Assembly (NCBI GenBank): GCA_022376515.1
Contig: WTXI01000462.1
Span: forward strand, 1-23,818
Reading direction: 5' to 3'
From: Lactifluus volemus
Lineage: Eukaryota > Basidiomycota > Agaricomycetes > Russulales > Russulaceae
DNA: 23,818 nt
Shown piece by piece: positions 1 through 11,077 of this stretch (positions within the stretch are counted from its first letter, which is position 1; every line of letters starts with the position of its first letter). The notes under the pieces were generated by a model, which saw only the letters and a program-made list of their open reading frames with translations, searched no databases and had not been told where the DNA came from. The translations under genes and the position numbers were made by a program.

Positions 1-1300
1 CTCCGACTCGCGTCCTCTCATCTCCCTACTTCTGTGTACCTGCCTACGCTTGTTGTGACACGTTCGGCTAGGCCACAGACTCGGACCTCTTCCCTGATGT
101 CAGGTTCACTAATTGCAGCAACAAGAATCGCAACTGCAGCCGCCCCAACAACAGAAGTGTCGCCGCGTTTCCTTTAGCAAATGCCAACAGACCCACCACT
201 TGTTGTGTCACCAGTAAGGTGCCGAGCATCTCTAGATCCTGCTAAAGGCACAACACTAATTACCCTTCCCCCAATAGCAAGCATCATATTTCTATCGCCA
301 AACGAGATGACACGGACCCTAGTTCCATGTTGGTGTAGGAAGTAGGAACACCACCTACAACCCAAACTCAAGACAGCCCACACGGGTGCTCGGTTTCGCA
401 ATTCGCGTATTCAGGGGAAGCTGGCTATAGCTATGGTGACAATCAGCTGCGGGTGAGTCTTCCGTGTTGCAAATGGTGTATGCGGAGGTTCTGTAGCTCT
501 GCTTTTGGAACTTTTGTGACTCATATGCCCCAAGAGCAGAACTGGCAATTTTGGGATATGCCGCGGGGTGCAAGACGATGTCATGGGCTTGCTTGTGCTC
601 AGTAGCAACGGCAAGGTTAACCCGCACCTCCCACGGATCACGGTGGTCCACAGCAAGATGGGCAGGGTCACCACGCCTCCCATAGGGCATTATCCCCCAT
701 ATCCACAAAGCCAGTACTACGACACTCGTAAACTCTGTCCCTCAATCATTCGTCAAAGTTCCTGCCTTTCCATTTGGTCCCGGCTCTACACGGTGCTCGC
801 AGGCCCTACCGGACAAGTAGCCACAGTCATATGGCCGGGATGGCCAGCAATACCAACAAGGATGCCCCATTGGGTTACCTCCCCATACGCGTGGTCATTC
901 GCATCGATTGAGCGAGACCCTCAGCGTGGTCGGCGTCTTGTGTCGTGGGAACTACACCAAGCCGTTGTATGCACATCAGCACCAGAACCAACACCAGCCT
1001 CGTGAGGGACCAAAGCGTCCCCCGAGATGGCGTTCCCGTACGTTCATAAGTGGGTGTCGTTGGGACACGGGCTCGCGGGGAAACCCCGGCCCTAGTCAGA
1101 GACGCTCTATGGCGGTGGCACAAGGCGGTTCGCCCAAGGCCTAGGCACGCACCCCATGTAGGCGGTCCAGGCAGGGTCGGTAGGCTCAATGTGGGCCGCA
1201 GGTCACCTCACTTACCCACAAGCCGCGTTGGAGGGACACGCGGCTTGAATAGCCAAGTTGTGCTTGCGGTCTACCTTTTTGAGTACAGTACCTGTCGTGT
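1..1300 (+). other. Unassigned Gln/His/Pro-rich coding-like sequence, degraded or intron-split
   Basis: No intact gene can be assembled here. Several short plus-strand frames have coding-like low-complexity composition: a Gln-run frame from about 114, a Tyr/Gly/Gln frame at about 395-452, a Tyr/Pro/Gln frame at about 680-720, a Gln-rich frame at about 825-865 and a His/Gln-run frame at about 970-1010. They lie in different frames separated by stops. Some junctions look like real introns: 214-277 starts GTAAGG, ends AATAG, is 64 nt long and has a CTAAT-type branch site, and a consensus GTGAGT donor lies at 453. The 5' end is cut by the window edge. It could be the 3' part of a Gln/Pro-rich nuclear protein or the remains of one. 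I do not recognise a domain. Confidence 0.2.
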
Positions 1301-1772
1301 TCTTTGTTTCTCGTGTATTTGTTTCACGTTCAGTTGCCATTCGTGCTTGAACGTGCCTGAACTTTCACTCTTTGTCCCATTGACTCTCATAGAAAGAAAA
1401 GTCTTCGTACAGCTCGCGGTCTATGTACTCACGTGAGTCGATGATCGATGTCGGCAATCCCCGACGCATAGTACACCAAGCGCACCTCAACCTAGTTTTT
1501 GCATTGTGCCACCAACCATTCATTGTGGAATCACGCTGCGTGTCCAGGGATTTAACTTCGACTAGGCGTGGTTCAAACATTAAATGTCCCTGTTTACAAT
1601 GTTACAGTTTATCCAAGGTTCGAATTAGCGCTCAGAACGCCTTTTGACGTTGCCATTAATTTCGGTTCATGGACAATGAATGCTATATTCTTTAATTCAA
1701 CGCTAACCAGTCGTTCTGTATATTTGCTTGTCATCGGGAATTCTCAAGACGTGCTTTTAGTCTCTCCTGGCG
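1301..1772. other. Intergenic, no supported gene; perfect 12-bp palindrome at 1427-1438
   Basis: This stretch is the 3' flank of the minus-strand monooxygenase. Open frames are short and have no recognisable domain. A perfect palindrome, ACTCACGTGAGT, lies at 1427-1438 and contains a CACGTG E-box core. No clear AATAAA was seen on the minus strand after the stop at 1773. Confidence 0.4.
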
Positions 1773-3556
1773 CTATGCAGTCAGCTCTGCCTGCAACAGT
1801 TCCATGGCTCTTTGCATGTCCGGTGCCGCATCCGTCTCCCCTACCTGGTCGATATTTTCCTGTATTCCCTTCACAATTTCCTGTAGTTGTGAAAGCGATG
1901 CGTCTGGTCCGACCCTGCGGAACCCTAAGTGCTGCCCATTGACGCGCGAAGACCTCACGACTTCCGTAGCGATGGGCTGGCGGATACGGGAATAGATGCC
2001 AAGCACTTGCATCGCGGTGTCCCGCGTCGCGAGCGGGTGTGAGAGCAACTCGGCAAGAATCCAAGCGTCCTGAAAGGGAAAAAAGGGTTCAACAATCAGA
2101 AGCACGAGTTGGGCGGAGACTGACTTCCATGGCTTGCATGGCGCCAGCACCCTGAAAAGGTGTCATGGCGTGGGCCTGGATTCGTTCGGATCCAGTTGTC
2201 AATCTTGTCAATCCAAATAGTGGGGGGAAAAACATACAGCATCTCCCAGAATCGCTACTTTACCAAACGCAAAGAACGGCAAGGTCGCCAGGACGTTAAC
2301 AACCCATCGAGTCATCTTCAAATCGTGCAAGCACTGAAAACCGCGGCCATGAGCATTTTCGCGATGTTATTCCCCAGTGTCCGCCCCGCACCTGTACCAG
2401 ATCGCCGACTTCTTTGTCCCATCCACAGAACAGATTGGAAACGTATGTGGGATCTGCATCAGTGACCCATGCACCCCCGAAATGAGTTCCCTCCTCATCA
2501 GGATGGACCTCGAAGGCCACGAAATTGATGAAACGCCCGCGGGAAATCTGATATGCTATGATGTGCTAAGACGCAAAACCAGGATTCGGTATCACTGGAT
2601 AACTTCCGGTTGATAGGCTTTACCTTATTCTTGCCTAGGTACTAAATACGGTAAACACGAGCGCCCAGAGGCTCAAAAGGAACCAGATGACCTACATGCA
2701 CGGGCGATGAGAATACGCTATGTTGAGGGGAAATGTTTGACAGCCTTTCAGCAGGTATGAGCGCCCTGTAGGTGAGGACGCCACTGAAGCGTGGGTCGAT
2801 AAGGCTACGCAGCTCTGCAGCCTGATTGTCCCAACTTTGCGATTCCACTTCCGCAGCAGCTTCCTGTAACATCCTCTTGCGAACGACGGATTTGATGCCA
2901 TCCGCCCCAATTAAAATATCGCACGTCGCGGTGGACCCGTCTTGAAACTGCAACTGGATCTGATCGTCGGGTTGCTGGTTGTAACCTTCCAGACGTCTAG
3001 ATGTGAAAGTGCGGCACCGGGATGGCAACCGGTTCAGCAGAGCAGCATGAAACTCAGCGCGATGAACACCCATAAGCCCGCCTGAAAATTAAAGGAAGGT
3101 TTGAAATAGCAGACGAAGACGAAAAGAAACCGTCTAACCTCGTGAGAACGCTGCTCCAATGGGGTAGCCGTCAGGCTGGTCACCCTTGCGATAATGTATA
3201 CATGTGACTGGGAAGTCTTCAGGGTTGCACTCAAACGCTCTAGAGTCTAACTCACCTCTGTCGTCACTTGGGGTGAAGGTGAGTAGTCGTATAATGTCCT
3301 CCTCCAGGCCGAGGTTCTTCAAGACTTGTCTCGTTCGCCACAACAGGCCGATGCCGGCACCCACATCGGTAAATTGGGATGCTGCCTCGTATACGTCGAC
3401 GCAGATATCAGATGATTTGGACAAGGCAAAAGCAAGGGTCAATCCGCCTATTCCACCGCCGCTATTGAATCGCCTTATTAATAAATACCTCAAGACGGAA
3501 GACATTTGAGAAACAGACCAAATCGCAACTCGGAACTTGCTTGGTTGCCCTGACAT
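1773..3556 (-). CDS. FAD-dependent monooxygenase, salicylate hydroxylase-like (8 exons, 459 aa)
   Basis: Flavoprotein aromatic-ring hydroxylase of the salicylate / 3-hydroxybenzoate hydroxylase type, expected to use FAD, NAD(P)H and O2 on a small aromatic acid; the substrate is not predictable. Exons (minus strand): 3556-3519, 3461-3139, 3081-2692, 2634-2624, 2565-2392, 2333-2238, 2175-2125, 2069-1773. Introns are 57, 57, 57, 58, 58, 62 and 55 nt, all GT-AG and in frame. All three family motifs are present: the dinucleotide-binding GGGIGG at residues 14-19 (preceded by Cys rather than the usual Val), the CDILIGADG segment near 174-182, and GKVAILGDAAHAMTP at about 336-350, which is joined across an intron. 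The 459-aa length is usual for the family. The start is the ATG directly before the Rossmann beta strand. No signal peptide or membrane segment is evident, so it is probably cytosolic. Confidence 0.93.
2624..2634 (-). other. 11-nt micro-exon of the FAD monooxygenase
   Basis: GCAAGAATAAG lies between introns 2691-2635 (57 nt, ends CCTAG) and 2623-2566 (58 nt, starts GTAAAG, ends CTTAG). It restores the family motif V-G-K-N-K-H-I-I-A-Y across three exons. Without it the motif is lost and the frame breaks. Confidence 0.85.
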
Positions 3557-4426
3557 AATAGACGGAACAGGGGAGGGTTTCTGACACTAGGAAAAGCGAG
3601 CATTTATCACCGAGGCAAGTAGCAGAGGAACACGCTGCTGTGCCACATTGCAATCGCGTCACAGCTCCCATGAAGAGCATGAGCGCTGCGGTGTGGAGGA
3701 TATAGAAAGAAGACACCGGAATGATGGGTTCCGTCAGTCTAGCCTGAGAGCGGAGTGTAAAATACCACAAAAATGGACCCTTCGGCGCCCTATGAGTCGT
3801 CGCGAGAGTTGGGCGTCCATGAGAGGATATGGCATATATATGGATGAGGATAAAAGTGCGAGGCGCGTGGACGGACTGCGATAGCGAAGCCGGGATTGAG
3901 GCTTGCAATCAAACCACGGGGTCACGCCATGACGGCGACATCCACGGTTTGTATTTGACAGTGTGAGGATAAGGGGGGCGGAAAGCACAACGGAACCTGT
4001 TCGTCCGAGTCGAGTCTCGGAACGCCACCGCGATCAATGTGATGCGTTGACGCACGGGACACGAGATCATGACACACATGAGGATAATAGGCATCGGCCA
4101 AGTCAGGGGACCTTTACCTGCATCCCTCAACCACATCACATCGGTGCACAACATTGGCTGAATTGGGCTCCATGTTCCGTGCACCTGCCGTGAAAGCACG
4201 TCGTGCTTGAACTTAGGAAGTCTTCATGCCCAACGGCAGCTATGAACAGCAATGGCAGCGGGACCTTCGAGGGCGTGGGAGGGGGCCCTAAGATATGCAA
4301 CAAGTCTCGCTTGGTTTCATTAAACAGACAGACAAGTGCGGCCGTGGTTTGTCATGATATTTATGTCCCGTGACCACGCGGCTATGGGCGTCACTGCCCC
4401 TGTGACACTCATCTCATTGAACCACC
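3557..4426. other. Divergent intergenic region, no supported gene
   Basis: This is the shared upstream region of the monooxygenase (-) and the orphan gene (+). The open frames have no domain and no convincing splice structure. A TATATAT element near 3836-3842 lies about 280 nt upstream of the monooxygenase ATG. CpG content is normal here, in contrast with the sharply CpG-poor block that starts at about 4433. Confidence 0.4.
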
Positions 4427-5211
4427 ATGCCTCGCTCCAATGCTGCCAAGCAGTGGATTCCTGATGCCTTTGAGAGAGATATGATTGACTTATTTGCTCA
4501 ACTTCTTGTTATTTCACAGCGTTCTTCTGACCATCTTCGTTCACTCCCCTTTCCTGATGTAAAGCAATTGTGGGCACACATTCAGGCAGATTTCCAGAAT
4601 GACCCTGTCAAGTATCCATCTGTAATGGCAGATATGAATGATGTAGAAGGGAGAAACCATTTTCAGAAGAAATGGGAAGCCATTTGTTTCCCTCAGCAGC
4701 CACCTTGCAGTCCTGAACAGTGTGTGTCTATTCATACCAGCCACCTTGGCAACATGTTTAATAACATGACATCCAAGGCATATTTCAATTATTTTTGCAG
4801 CTCAAGCTGGCTTGCAAAGCCTAATGATGCAGGATCTGGCTGAGCATCCATTCGAGGGAGAAATTAGCTACAGAGCTAACCAGCAAGCGTGAGTTGGATC
4901 TATCACTTTTCCTTCCAAAACCACTGTTTGATGCTTGCTTTAGATTCAAAGCACTTGGCTACCAAAAAGCTTATGATGCTGCTGTTCAATCTGACCACAA
5001 TATGTGTTACAAACCAATTGACCTTCTTGATGAGACAATTCATTGTCAGGATGGGCCATCAGGTCATATCACAGAGTACACTGTGGTTGATTGTGGTACT
5101 AGTATGGTCAGTGGTGATTATTTTGTGTTGCAGGATGTGCAGGGTGTGAAGAGGCATGTTTCAGCTGATGAGTTACATGATATGAGGTTTGAGTTGGTCG
5201 ACTCACAATGA
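4427..5211 (+). CDS. Orphan protein of unknown function (3 exons, 216 aa), CpG-depleted gene
   Basis: I do not recognise a family. Splicing 4427-4721, 4801-4888 and 4944-5211 gives one open frame of 216 aa. Intron 1 (4722-4800, 79 nt) starts GTGTGT and ends TTTTTGCAG; intron 2 (4889-4943, 55 nt) starts GTGAGT and ends GCTTTAG. The ATG has a good context (ACCACCATG). The protein is soluble, with no signal peptide or membrane helix. The N-terminal half is probably helical, and the C-terminal 70 residues look beta-rich with a YFVLQDVQG segment, perhaps a small barrel. Base usage is unlike the neighbours: only 6 CpG in 785 bp, with TpG and CpA abundant. That fits long-term cytosine methylation, as in transposon-derived genes, or transfer from elsewhere. 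No transposase or terminal repeat was identified. Confidence 0.6.
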
Positions 5212-5697
5212 ATCATTGTTTTCTGTATGTAGAATCTGCAGACCCTTTAACAAGGCTGCCACTGGCAGGTCACCCCCTTTAACTGCACATCAACCACTGA
5301 GTCTGCCAAACCACAACACCTGCCACAATTTGCCATGAGGCCAAACAAGTCAATGTCAGCCTCAGTTGGAGATGTTCCTACCTCAGCACCCATGTCATCA
5401 TTGAAGTTTGAGAAAATATTGCTTTCACAGTTTCACCCCTTTTCCGAAACCATGATGTGTTAACTTCTACATTATGGCTTTCTCACTTCTTTCAAAACAA
5501 AGAAAAAGGGGTGTGGAGCCCTAAGGTGTTTGGATTGATCGTGATTGAAATGGCTTGAAGTTTAAAATAACAAGCGGAGAGAAGACTTGCCTACCTGCCA
5601 GTGACGATGATGATGACCAGAGTACAAGCATACAATTTGGTTGGGCAAGACAACAACTGGACAAGGACGCAAAGTTTGAAAAGGAAGATGCATACTA
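5212..5697. other. Convergent intergenic region, CpG-poor on the left
   Basis: Lies between the stop of the orphan gene and the stop of the minus-strand NACHT-WD40 gene. The CpG-poor composition of the orphan gene continues through about 5455, then CpG reappears. No gene is supported. Confidence 0.4.
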
Positions 5698-8600
5698 TTA
5701 AGATACATTTCGATAATAAACTGTAGCCCAATCTGGTCCGTGCACAAACTTGGAAAAGTCAAGCCGGGTCACATGTCCACCTCCGTCTGCAGCCCAAACG
5801 GTGTAAGATCTATGGAGACACCCCCGGTGAAGAGCAGGAATCCATAACAGAAGTTCTCCGTCTTCCCCACATATCCAACCATCACTATTAATTATGGATT
5901 GGTTCATAAGGTGGCCGTCCTGGCTCGAAATATCTTCTGGTGTGATGTTTTCCACACGTATTACGCCATCGAGCGAGGCCGAGACTGTGTGCTGACCGTC
6001 CGGTAAGAATGCAACTGAGAAGACATCAGAGTTGTGTCCGGTAAATGGGCCTGCCACCACTTCTCCAGTTGCGGCATCCCACACACGAATCGTGTGATCG
6101 TCCGAAGCCGATGCGATGCGATGCCCATCTGAGGAGAATGCAACAGATTGGACCGATTCGGTGTGTCCAATAAACGGGCCTGCTACGACTTCTCCTGTTG
6201 CGACATCCCACACGCGAATTGTGCGATCGGCCGAGGCCGATGCAACGCGCTGCCCATCAGGTGAGAATGCAACAGAGAGAACTGAAAGGCTGTGTCCTGT
6301 AAACGGGCCTGCTACGACATCTCCCGTTGTGGCATCCCACACGCGAATCGTGCGATCGACCGAAGCCGATGCGATGCGATGCCCATCCGGGGAGAATACA
6401 ACAGAGTTGACCGGTTTCCTGTGTCCAATAAATGAGTCTGCTACAACCTCACCCGTTGCAGCATCCCACAAGCGAATCTTGGGATTGTTTTCCCAGTCAC
6501 TGGCAGATGCGATGCGCCGTCCATCTGGCGAGAATGCAACGGACGTGACCAAAAGCTCGAGTACGATAAATGGGCCCGCTACCACCTCTCCTGTTGTGGC
6601 ATCCCTCACACAAATCGTCCCGTCGACCGAGGCCGATGCGATGCGATGGCCATCTGGGGAAAATGCAACAGAGCAGACCCAAGCGGTGTGGTCAGTAAAT
6701 GGGCCCGCTACAACCTCTCCTGTTGCGGCATCCCACACGCAAATCGTATTATAGTCCGAGGCCGATGCAATGCGCTGTCCGTCTGGCGAGAGTGCAACAT
6801 CCTTGACTGAACCGACGTGTCCAGTAGATGGGCCCATTACGACCTTTCCTGTTACGGCATCCCACAAACGAATCGTGTGATCGAACGAGGACGATGCGAC
6901 ATGCTGCCCGTCCGGAGAGAACGCAACAGACGTGACGAAATGGGTGTGGCCAGTAAATGGTCCCGCCACGACCTCCCCAGTTATGGCATCCCACACGCGA
7001 ATCGTGTAATCAGATGAACCCGAGGCAATGCGCTGCCCGTTTGGAGAGAATACAACGGAGCGGACCTCATCGGTGTGTCCAGTAAATAGGCCCGCTACAA
7101 CCGCTCCTGTGGCAACGACCCACACGCGAATTGTGTGGTCATCCGAGGCCGATGCGATGCGATGCCCGTCCGGTGAGAATGCAACAGAGTTGATGAAAGA
7201 GGTGTGTCCAGTAAATGGGCCTGCTACGACCTGTCCTGTTCCAATGTCCCATACTTGAATCGTGTCATCCAACAAGGCTGATGCAATGCGCTGCCCGTCT
7301 GGTGAGAATGCAACGGGCGCGGACCAGATGATCGACTTAGAGAATTCCGTTACGGGCTTTCCTGTTGCAGCATCCCACACGCGGATCGACCTATCCCAGG
7401 AGGAGGATGCGAGGAGCTGCCCGTCTGGCGAGAATGCCACAGAGATAACCCGCTCGGTATGGCCAGTAAATGGGCCCGCTACGACCTCTCCTGTTGCGAC
7501 ATTCCACATACGAATCGTGTGATCCCGTGAGGCCGATGCTATGCGCTGTCCATCTGGCGAGAATGCAACAGACTCGATCCAATCAGTGTGTCCAATAAAT
7601 GGGCCTGCTACGGACTCTCCTGTTGCAGCATCCCACACGCGAATCGTCTGATCATCCGAGCCCGACGCGATGCGCCGTCCATCCGGCGAGAATGCAACAG
7701 AGTTGACCGGAAGGTCATGTGCCCCAATCGTCATTTTCAAACTTGGCCAATGGGACAACTGTCCATATTCCAAGGACAGCGTGCGAGGAAACAGGGGGTG
7801 GTAATGATTGAGGATGCGAGAGGAACTTGGTGCGAAAGGGAGCGCAGAAACGTAGATATGTGGAGCGCTTCTTGCCACTGCCATTCCGAAATACCGCACA
7901 AACTCGGTCGCATCATGAACCAATGCCAACAAATTCTTGACCTTCGTTTGCGAACTCTATTGTGATTTACACAAAACCTCAGCATGTTTCATATTGAATT
8001 AGAGGGTGTACCTACGTCCTGTGGCAACCATTTCAACAGACTTGACAACGCTCGCAAACCAACGGCCACACTACTCTTCAAGCTGAGTACTTCCAGCCAA
8101 AACAAAAACTTCGTGTCAAAGACCAATTCAAATTTCGTGAAGAGGTCCTCCTCGAAAGCAAGATGTTCTAAATGATTGGCCCAGAAAACGCAAGCATACG
8201 ATAGCGCAGGTGAAATATGTTTGGCGATTCGAGAGTCGAGGTCCGGGACATCGCGGTTCGCCAGATAGGATGACTCGAGTTCGCAAATGTTGAATTTGAG
8301 ATCATTGAGCATTAAACCAAGGCAGGAATGTGCCAATTGTTGATGAGCATGGCCAAGATCCACATAAAACACATTGCTGGTCTTGTTGGTCAGAAAGTCG
8401 CGGAATGAGGTATGGAGAGGAATGATGGGACGCGTGTGATCAGACGAAGTTACGTTACTCAGCAAAGAGCCGAGGTGATGGAAGATGTGAAGAACAAGAA
8501 CCGGATCAGAATCCTCGGGGTCATTAACAGGAGCATGCCGCCGCAAAGCAATCAACGATTCAATCGAGAGGGGCTCGATTGCAGCAAAAAGTTGTCCCAT

Positions 8601-11077
8601 GATCGTCCGAAATAGAGTCTGTGCTTCATCCGACTTGAAGTATTCTTTGAGGACTTCTTCGTACAAGTTATCCAACAGACCTTCTCCATGGCGGCCGCGA
8701 GAATGTCCCAACAGGCGCTGTACGCACTTGTTTATGGTAAGGCCGATACTAGCAGGGCTATTTATGAAACCGGAGGCAACGGTTGCCCATTGAAATAAGC
8801 CCTCTGCGGCCTTTGCTAGTTCGACACCATAGACTTCGTACACGTCCGGAGGGAGCACCTTCTGAAGATACAGGCCAATATCTTGTTCTGTCTTGGAGGC
8901 CAGCTTGGTATCATCCATGTGGAGGGTATGGAAGGATGTCGCGTTGGTAAACGCACGTTCGATACCATCCTCTGGCCTTGCGGTGATGAGTATGCGAAAT
9001 GATGACGGGAGGTCTACCAGGCGTTGAGAAAGAAATGTGTGTAATCCGACGTTGCCAACTGCATCTCCGCTCTCATCTAACGCGTCGATGACGACCAGGA
9101 TTGGAGTAGGAAGTGATATGCTCCGGAGCGGTTCAACGAGGAGACGTTCAAAGAGTGTACGATAGTCTCGGCTTCCACGAAGAGACGAATTATCCTTAAC
9201 GATCCTTCCGAGCTCTCGTTTGAATGCACAGTGACGATCGGAGAGATCGCGCGCAAGTGTCGTGAAGAGCTGGTAAGCATCGGATTTGGATCCCTCCTTG
9301 CGTAGGAAGGTGAAGTAAGAGCCGAGACACTTTTCGTCGTAGTGGCGTGCGACTTCATGTGCAATGGATGACTTTCCTGTGCCTGCCTGCCCGAGAAGAA
9401 CAAGCCCGCATTTAGAATTCGGATTCTCGACCCAATTGAGAATGTGGTCCAAGAAGTCTTTGCGTGTGCCCGGAAGACAGCGTTTTTCATCGCCGAATCG
9501 CCAGCCTCCTCTGTGAGGCAATTCTCGGATCTTTGCATCCAATTCTGTGTGATATTTATCAGACGGACGATTCAGAGATCTGTAATTACATAACACACCA
9601 GCGTCTAGCACAGCAACCTTGGTGAGGACAGCAACATGGGCAAGGAAATTGTCTCGCAGTCGGAGGAGGTTGGTGCGGTAGTCTTCAATTTTTTCATCAA
9701 TTCGGCCGACGATATTCTTCAAAGTCCGCTTTCCTGGGGATCACGTTATTATTATGATTAACCAACGAGCGAAATCAAGACGACGTACCCACTTCACAAT
9801 CTTTCGCATACGATATGATAAATTCGGCACATTCAGAGACACATTCCAGCATCTCATCCAGGATTATTGCCTGCGTAGACCCTGGCTCCATGTTCCTCAA
9901 AACTTCTGCCTCCTTTGCAATATCAAAGGCATCTCGTATTGCCTTGAGTAGTGATCGGACGTTGTCGTCGCGTTCAAACTGGTGTAGCAAAGTCTGGTGA
10001 CGAGGCGAAACGAGGGTGAATGTTCCATACCATACCGCCAGAGAAGGTAAGGAGACGCACCTCAGGGATCATCGAGAGCAGTTCCCAAGCTAACTTTGCA
10101 TGAGGGAGAATCTCAAGAGCGGAAATTATCTCAGCGAAGAATAGACGAAATCGGCGTTACGCATACTTTTACGACTGGACCGACATGGTCCATCACCTGT
10201 TTGATGATGTCAACGGCACGCTTCCACGTTTTTACAGTATCCATAGCATCCTCAGCGGAATCGAGCCTATAGGACATCTCCTTCTGACCGCTCATTACTG
10301 GTCCCACGGGAGTTCCACCGCCAATGGGAACGTCACCTGTTCGGGATGAAGGAGATAACGGAGCGTTAACGTCCGCGGATTGCATGATTTCGCTGTTGGA
10401 TTGGATGATAGGGCATGTAGCACCTCCTTCAGCAGTACGGTCATCAAGGTCGGCCGTTCTAGGGTTCTGGGTGTTGACTGCCACAGCAGCCAGGGAGGAA
10501 CTCGCATCCGGTGACATGACGATCGTTAAGGCGAGTGTGACCGGCTCCGTTGAATTCATAGTATGTCCGTCAGCACTGCCAAAGATGATATCGATTTCTA
10601 CGCATATCACGCTCAGTCAAACGCTCCAGTAAGAACTCCGAGTAAGAGACGAACCGCGTCCAGGTTCACAAGCCATCTCCTGCCTCCCAACAAGGATGTC
10701 TTTCTGGGTGGTCATTTCCGCATAAAGAGATACTATGATGCGGAAAAGTGGTCGTTCAGCGCTGCAAGTAACTTAGTTGTACATAGGAAAAAGAATATGA
10801 GATTTCCCACAATATGTCCATGCTCTCGTCCCATTCCACGCGTTGGGCTACGCTCCGTACGGATCGTGTACGCCATATTCTCTCCCCACAGGTTATAGTA
10901 GCATAGAAGCGTCTTTTTTTCCCTAGTAGGGTCTTGAGACGGGGAAGATTGTGCGCTCGAAGGACTGGAAGGGGAGTGAGAATTGGTACTTATCAGAGCT
11001 GGGTCGTAAGGATACGTACCAGTGACCTGGAACGCAAGCAAGGTTGATTGCGTTTCGGTGACCTGAGCCCTGCTCAT
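5698..11077 (-). CDS. NLR-like STAND protein: C2 - NACHT - WD40 (8 exons, 1666 aa)
   Basis: Fungal signal-transducing NTPase of the HET-E/NWD type, a class linked to non-self recognition and regulated cell death. Exons (minus): 11077-11020, 10964-10811, 10761-10655, 10597-10167, 10129-10061, 9993-9789, 9733-8016, 7956-5698. Introns are 55, 49, 57, 37, 67, 55 and 59 nt. Residues about 12-130 form a C2-like domain (VLRAHNLPRLKTLLGKKRRF, then TRSVRSVAQRVEWDE and SLYAEMTTQKDILVG). A helical linker follows at about 210-400. The NACHT has Walker A GQAGTGKSS at about 456-464, Walker B ILVVIDALDES at about 553-563 and sensor-like RILITARPED near 588-597. Fourteen WD40 repeats span about 994-1590. The start is the ATG in a perfect GCCGCCATGA context just before the C2 domain. 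In-frame upstream ATGs exist, so the N-terminus is not certain. The 37-nt intron 4 is unusually short. Confidence 0.92.
5944..7719 (-). repeat. 14 tandem WD40 repeats, about 129 bp each
   Basis: This is the C-terminal propeller region of the NACHT-WD40 gene. The repeat unit is about 43 residues with a near-constant core (SVAFSPDG, RIASAS, TIRVWDAATGEVVAGPF). Fourteen units suit two seven-bladed propellers. Repeats 4 and 10 have lost the GH dipeptide, and repeat 11 has a small insertion before its IRLWD strand. Nucleotide similarity between units is high, with variation concentrated at the residues after GHT and around the D-x-T/S turn. Confidence 0.95.

Noticed and set aside
1610..1640. GGTTCGAATT stretch resembling a tRNA T-loop
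   Set aside because: The bases on either side do not pair as a T-stem, and no matching acceptor stem or anticodon arm was found.
3462..4199. Minus- and plus-strand frames upstream of the monooxygenase
   Set aside because: Composition is not coding-like, no motif was recognised, and they conflict with the monooxygenase start.
5944..7719. Regular about 129-bp repeats that could suggest a satellite or CRISPR-like array
   Set aside because: The repeats are in frame and encode WD40 blades; unit length and lack of unique spacers exclude CRISPR.
6116..7965. Series of plus-strand open frames (up to about 210 codons) across 6.1-7.9 kb
   Set aside because: They are antisense shadows of the WD40 repeats; the periodic repeat keeps the reverse frames open. 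The minus-strand reading has the WD40 motifs.
10131..10610. Minus-strand frame starting at about 10610 as the N-terminus of the NACHT gene
   Set aside because: It begins with GTG, not ATG, and an intron acceptor at 10598 joins it to upstream C2 exons.
10563..10898. Plus-strand frame of 111 codons opposite the start of the NACHT gene
   Set aside because: It overlaps the C2 exons in antisense and has no recognisable domain.
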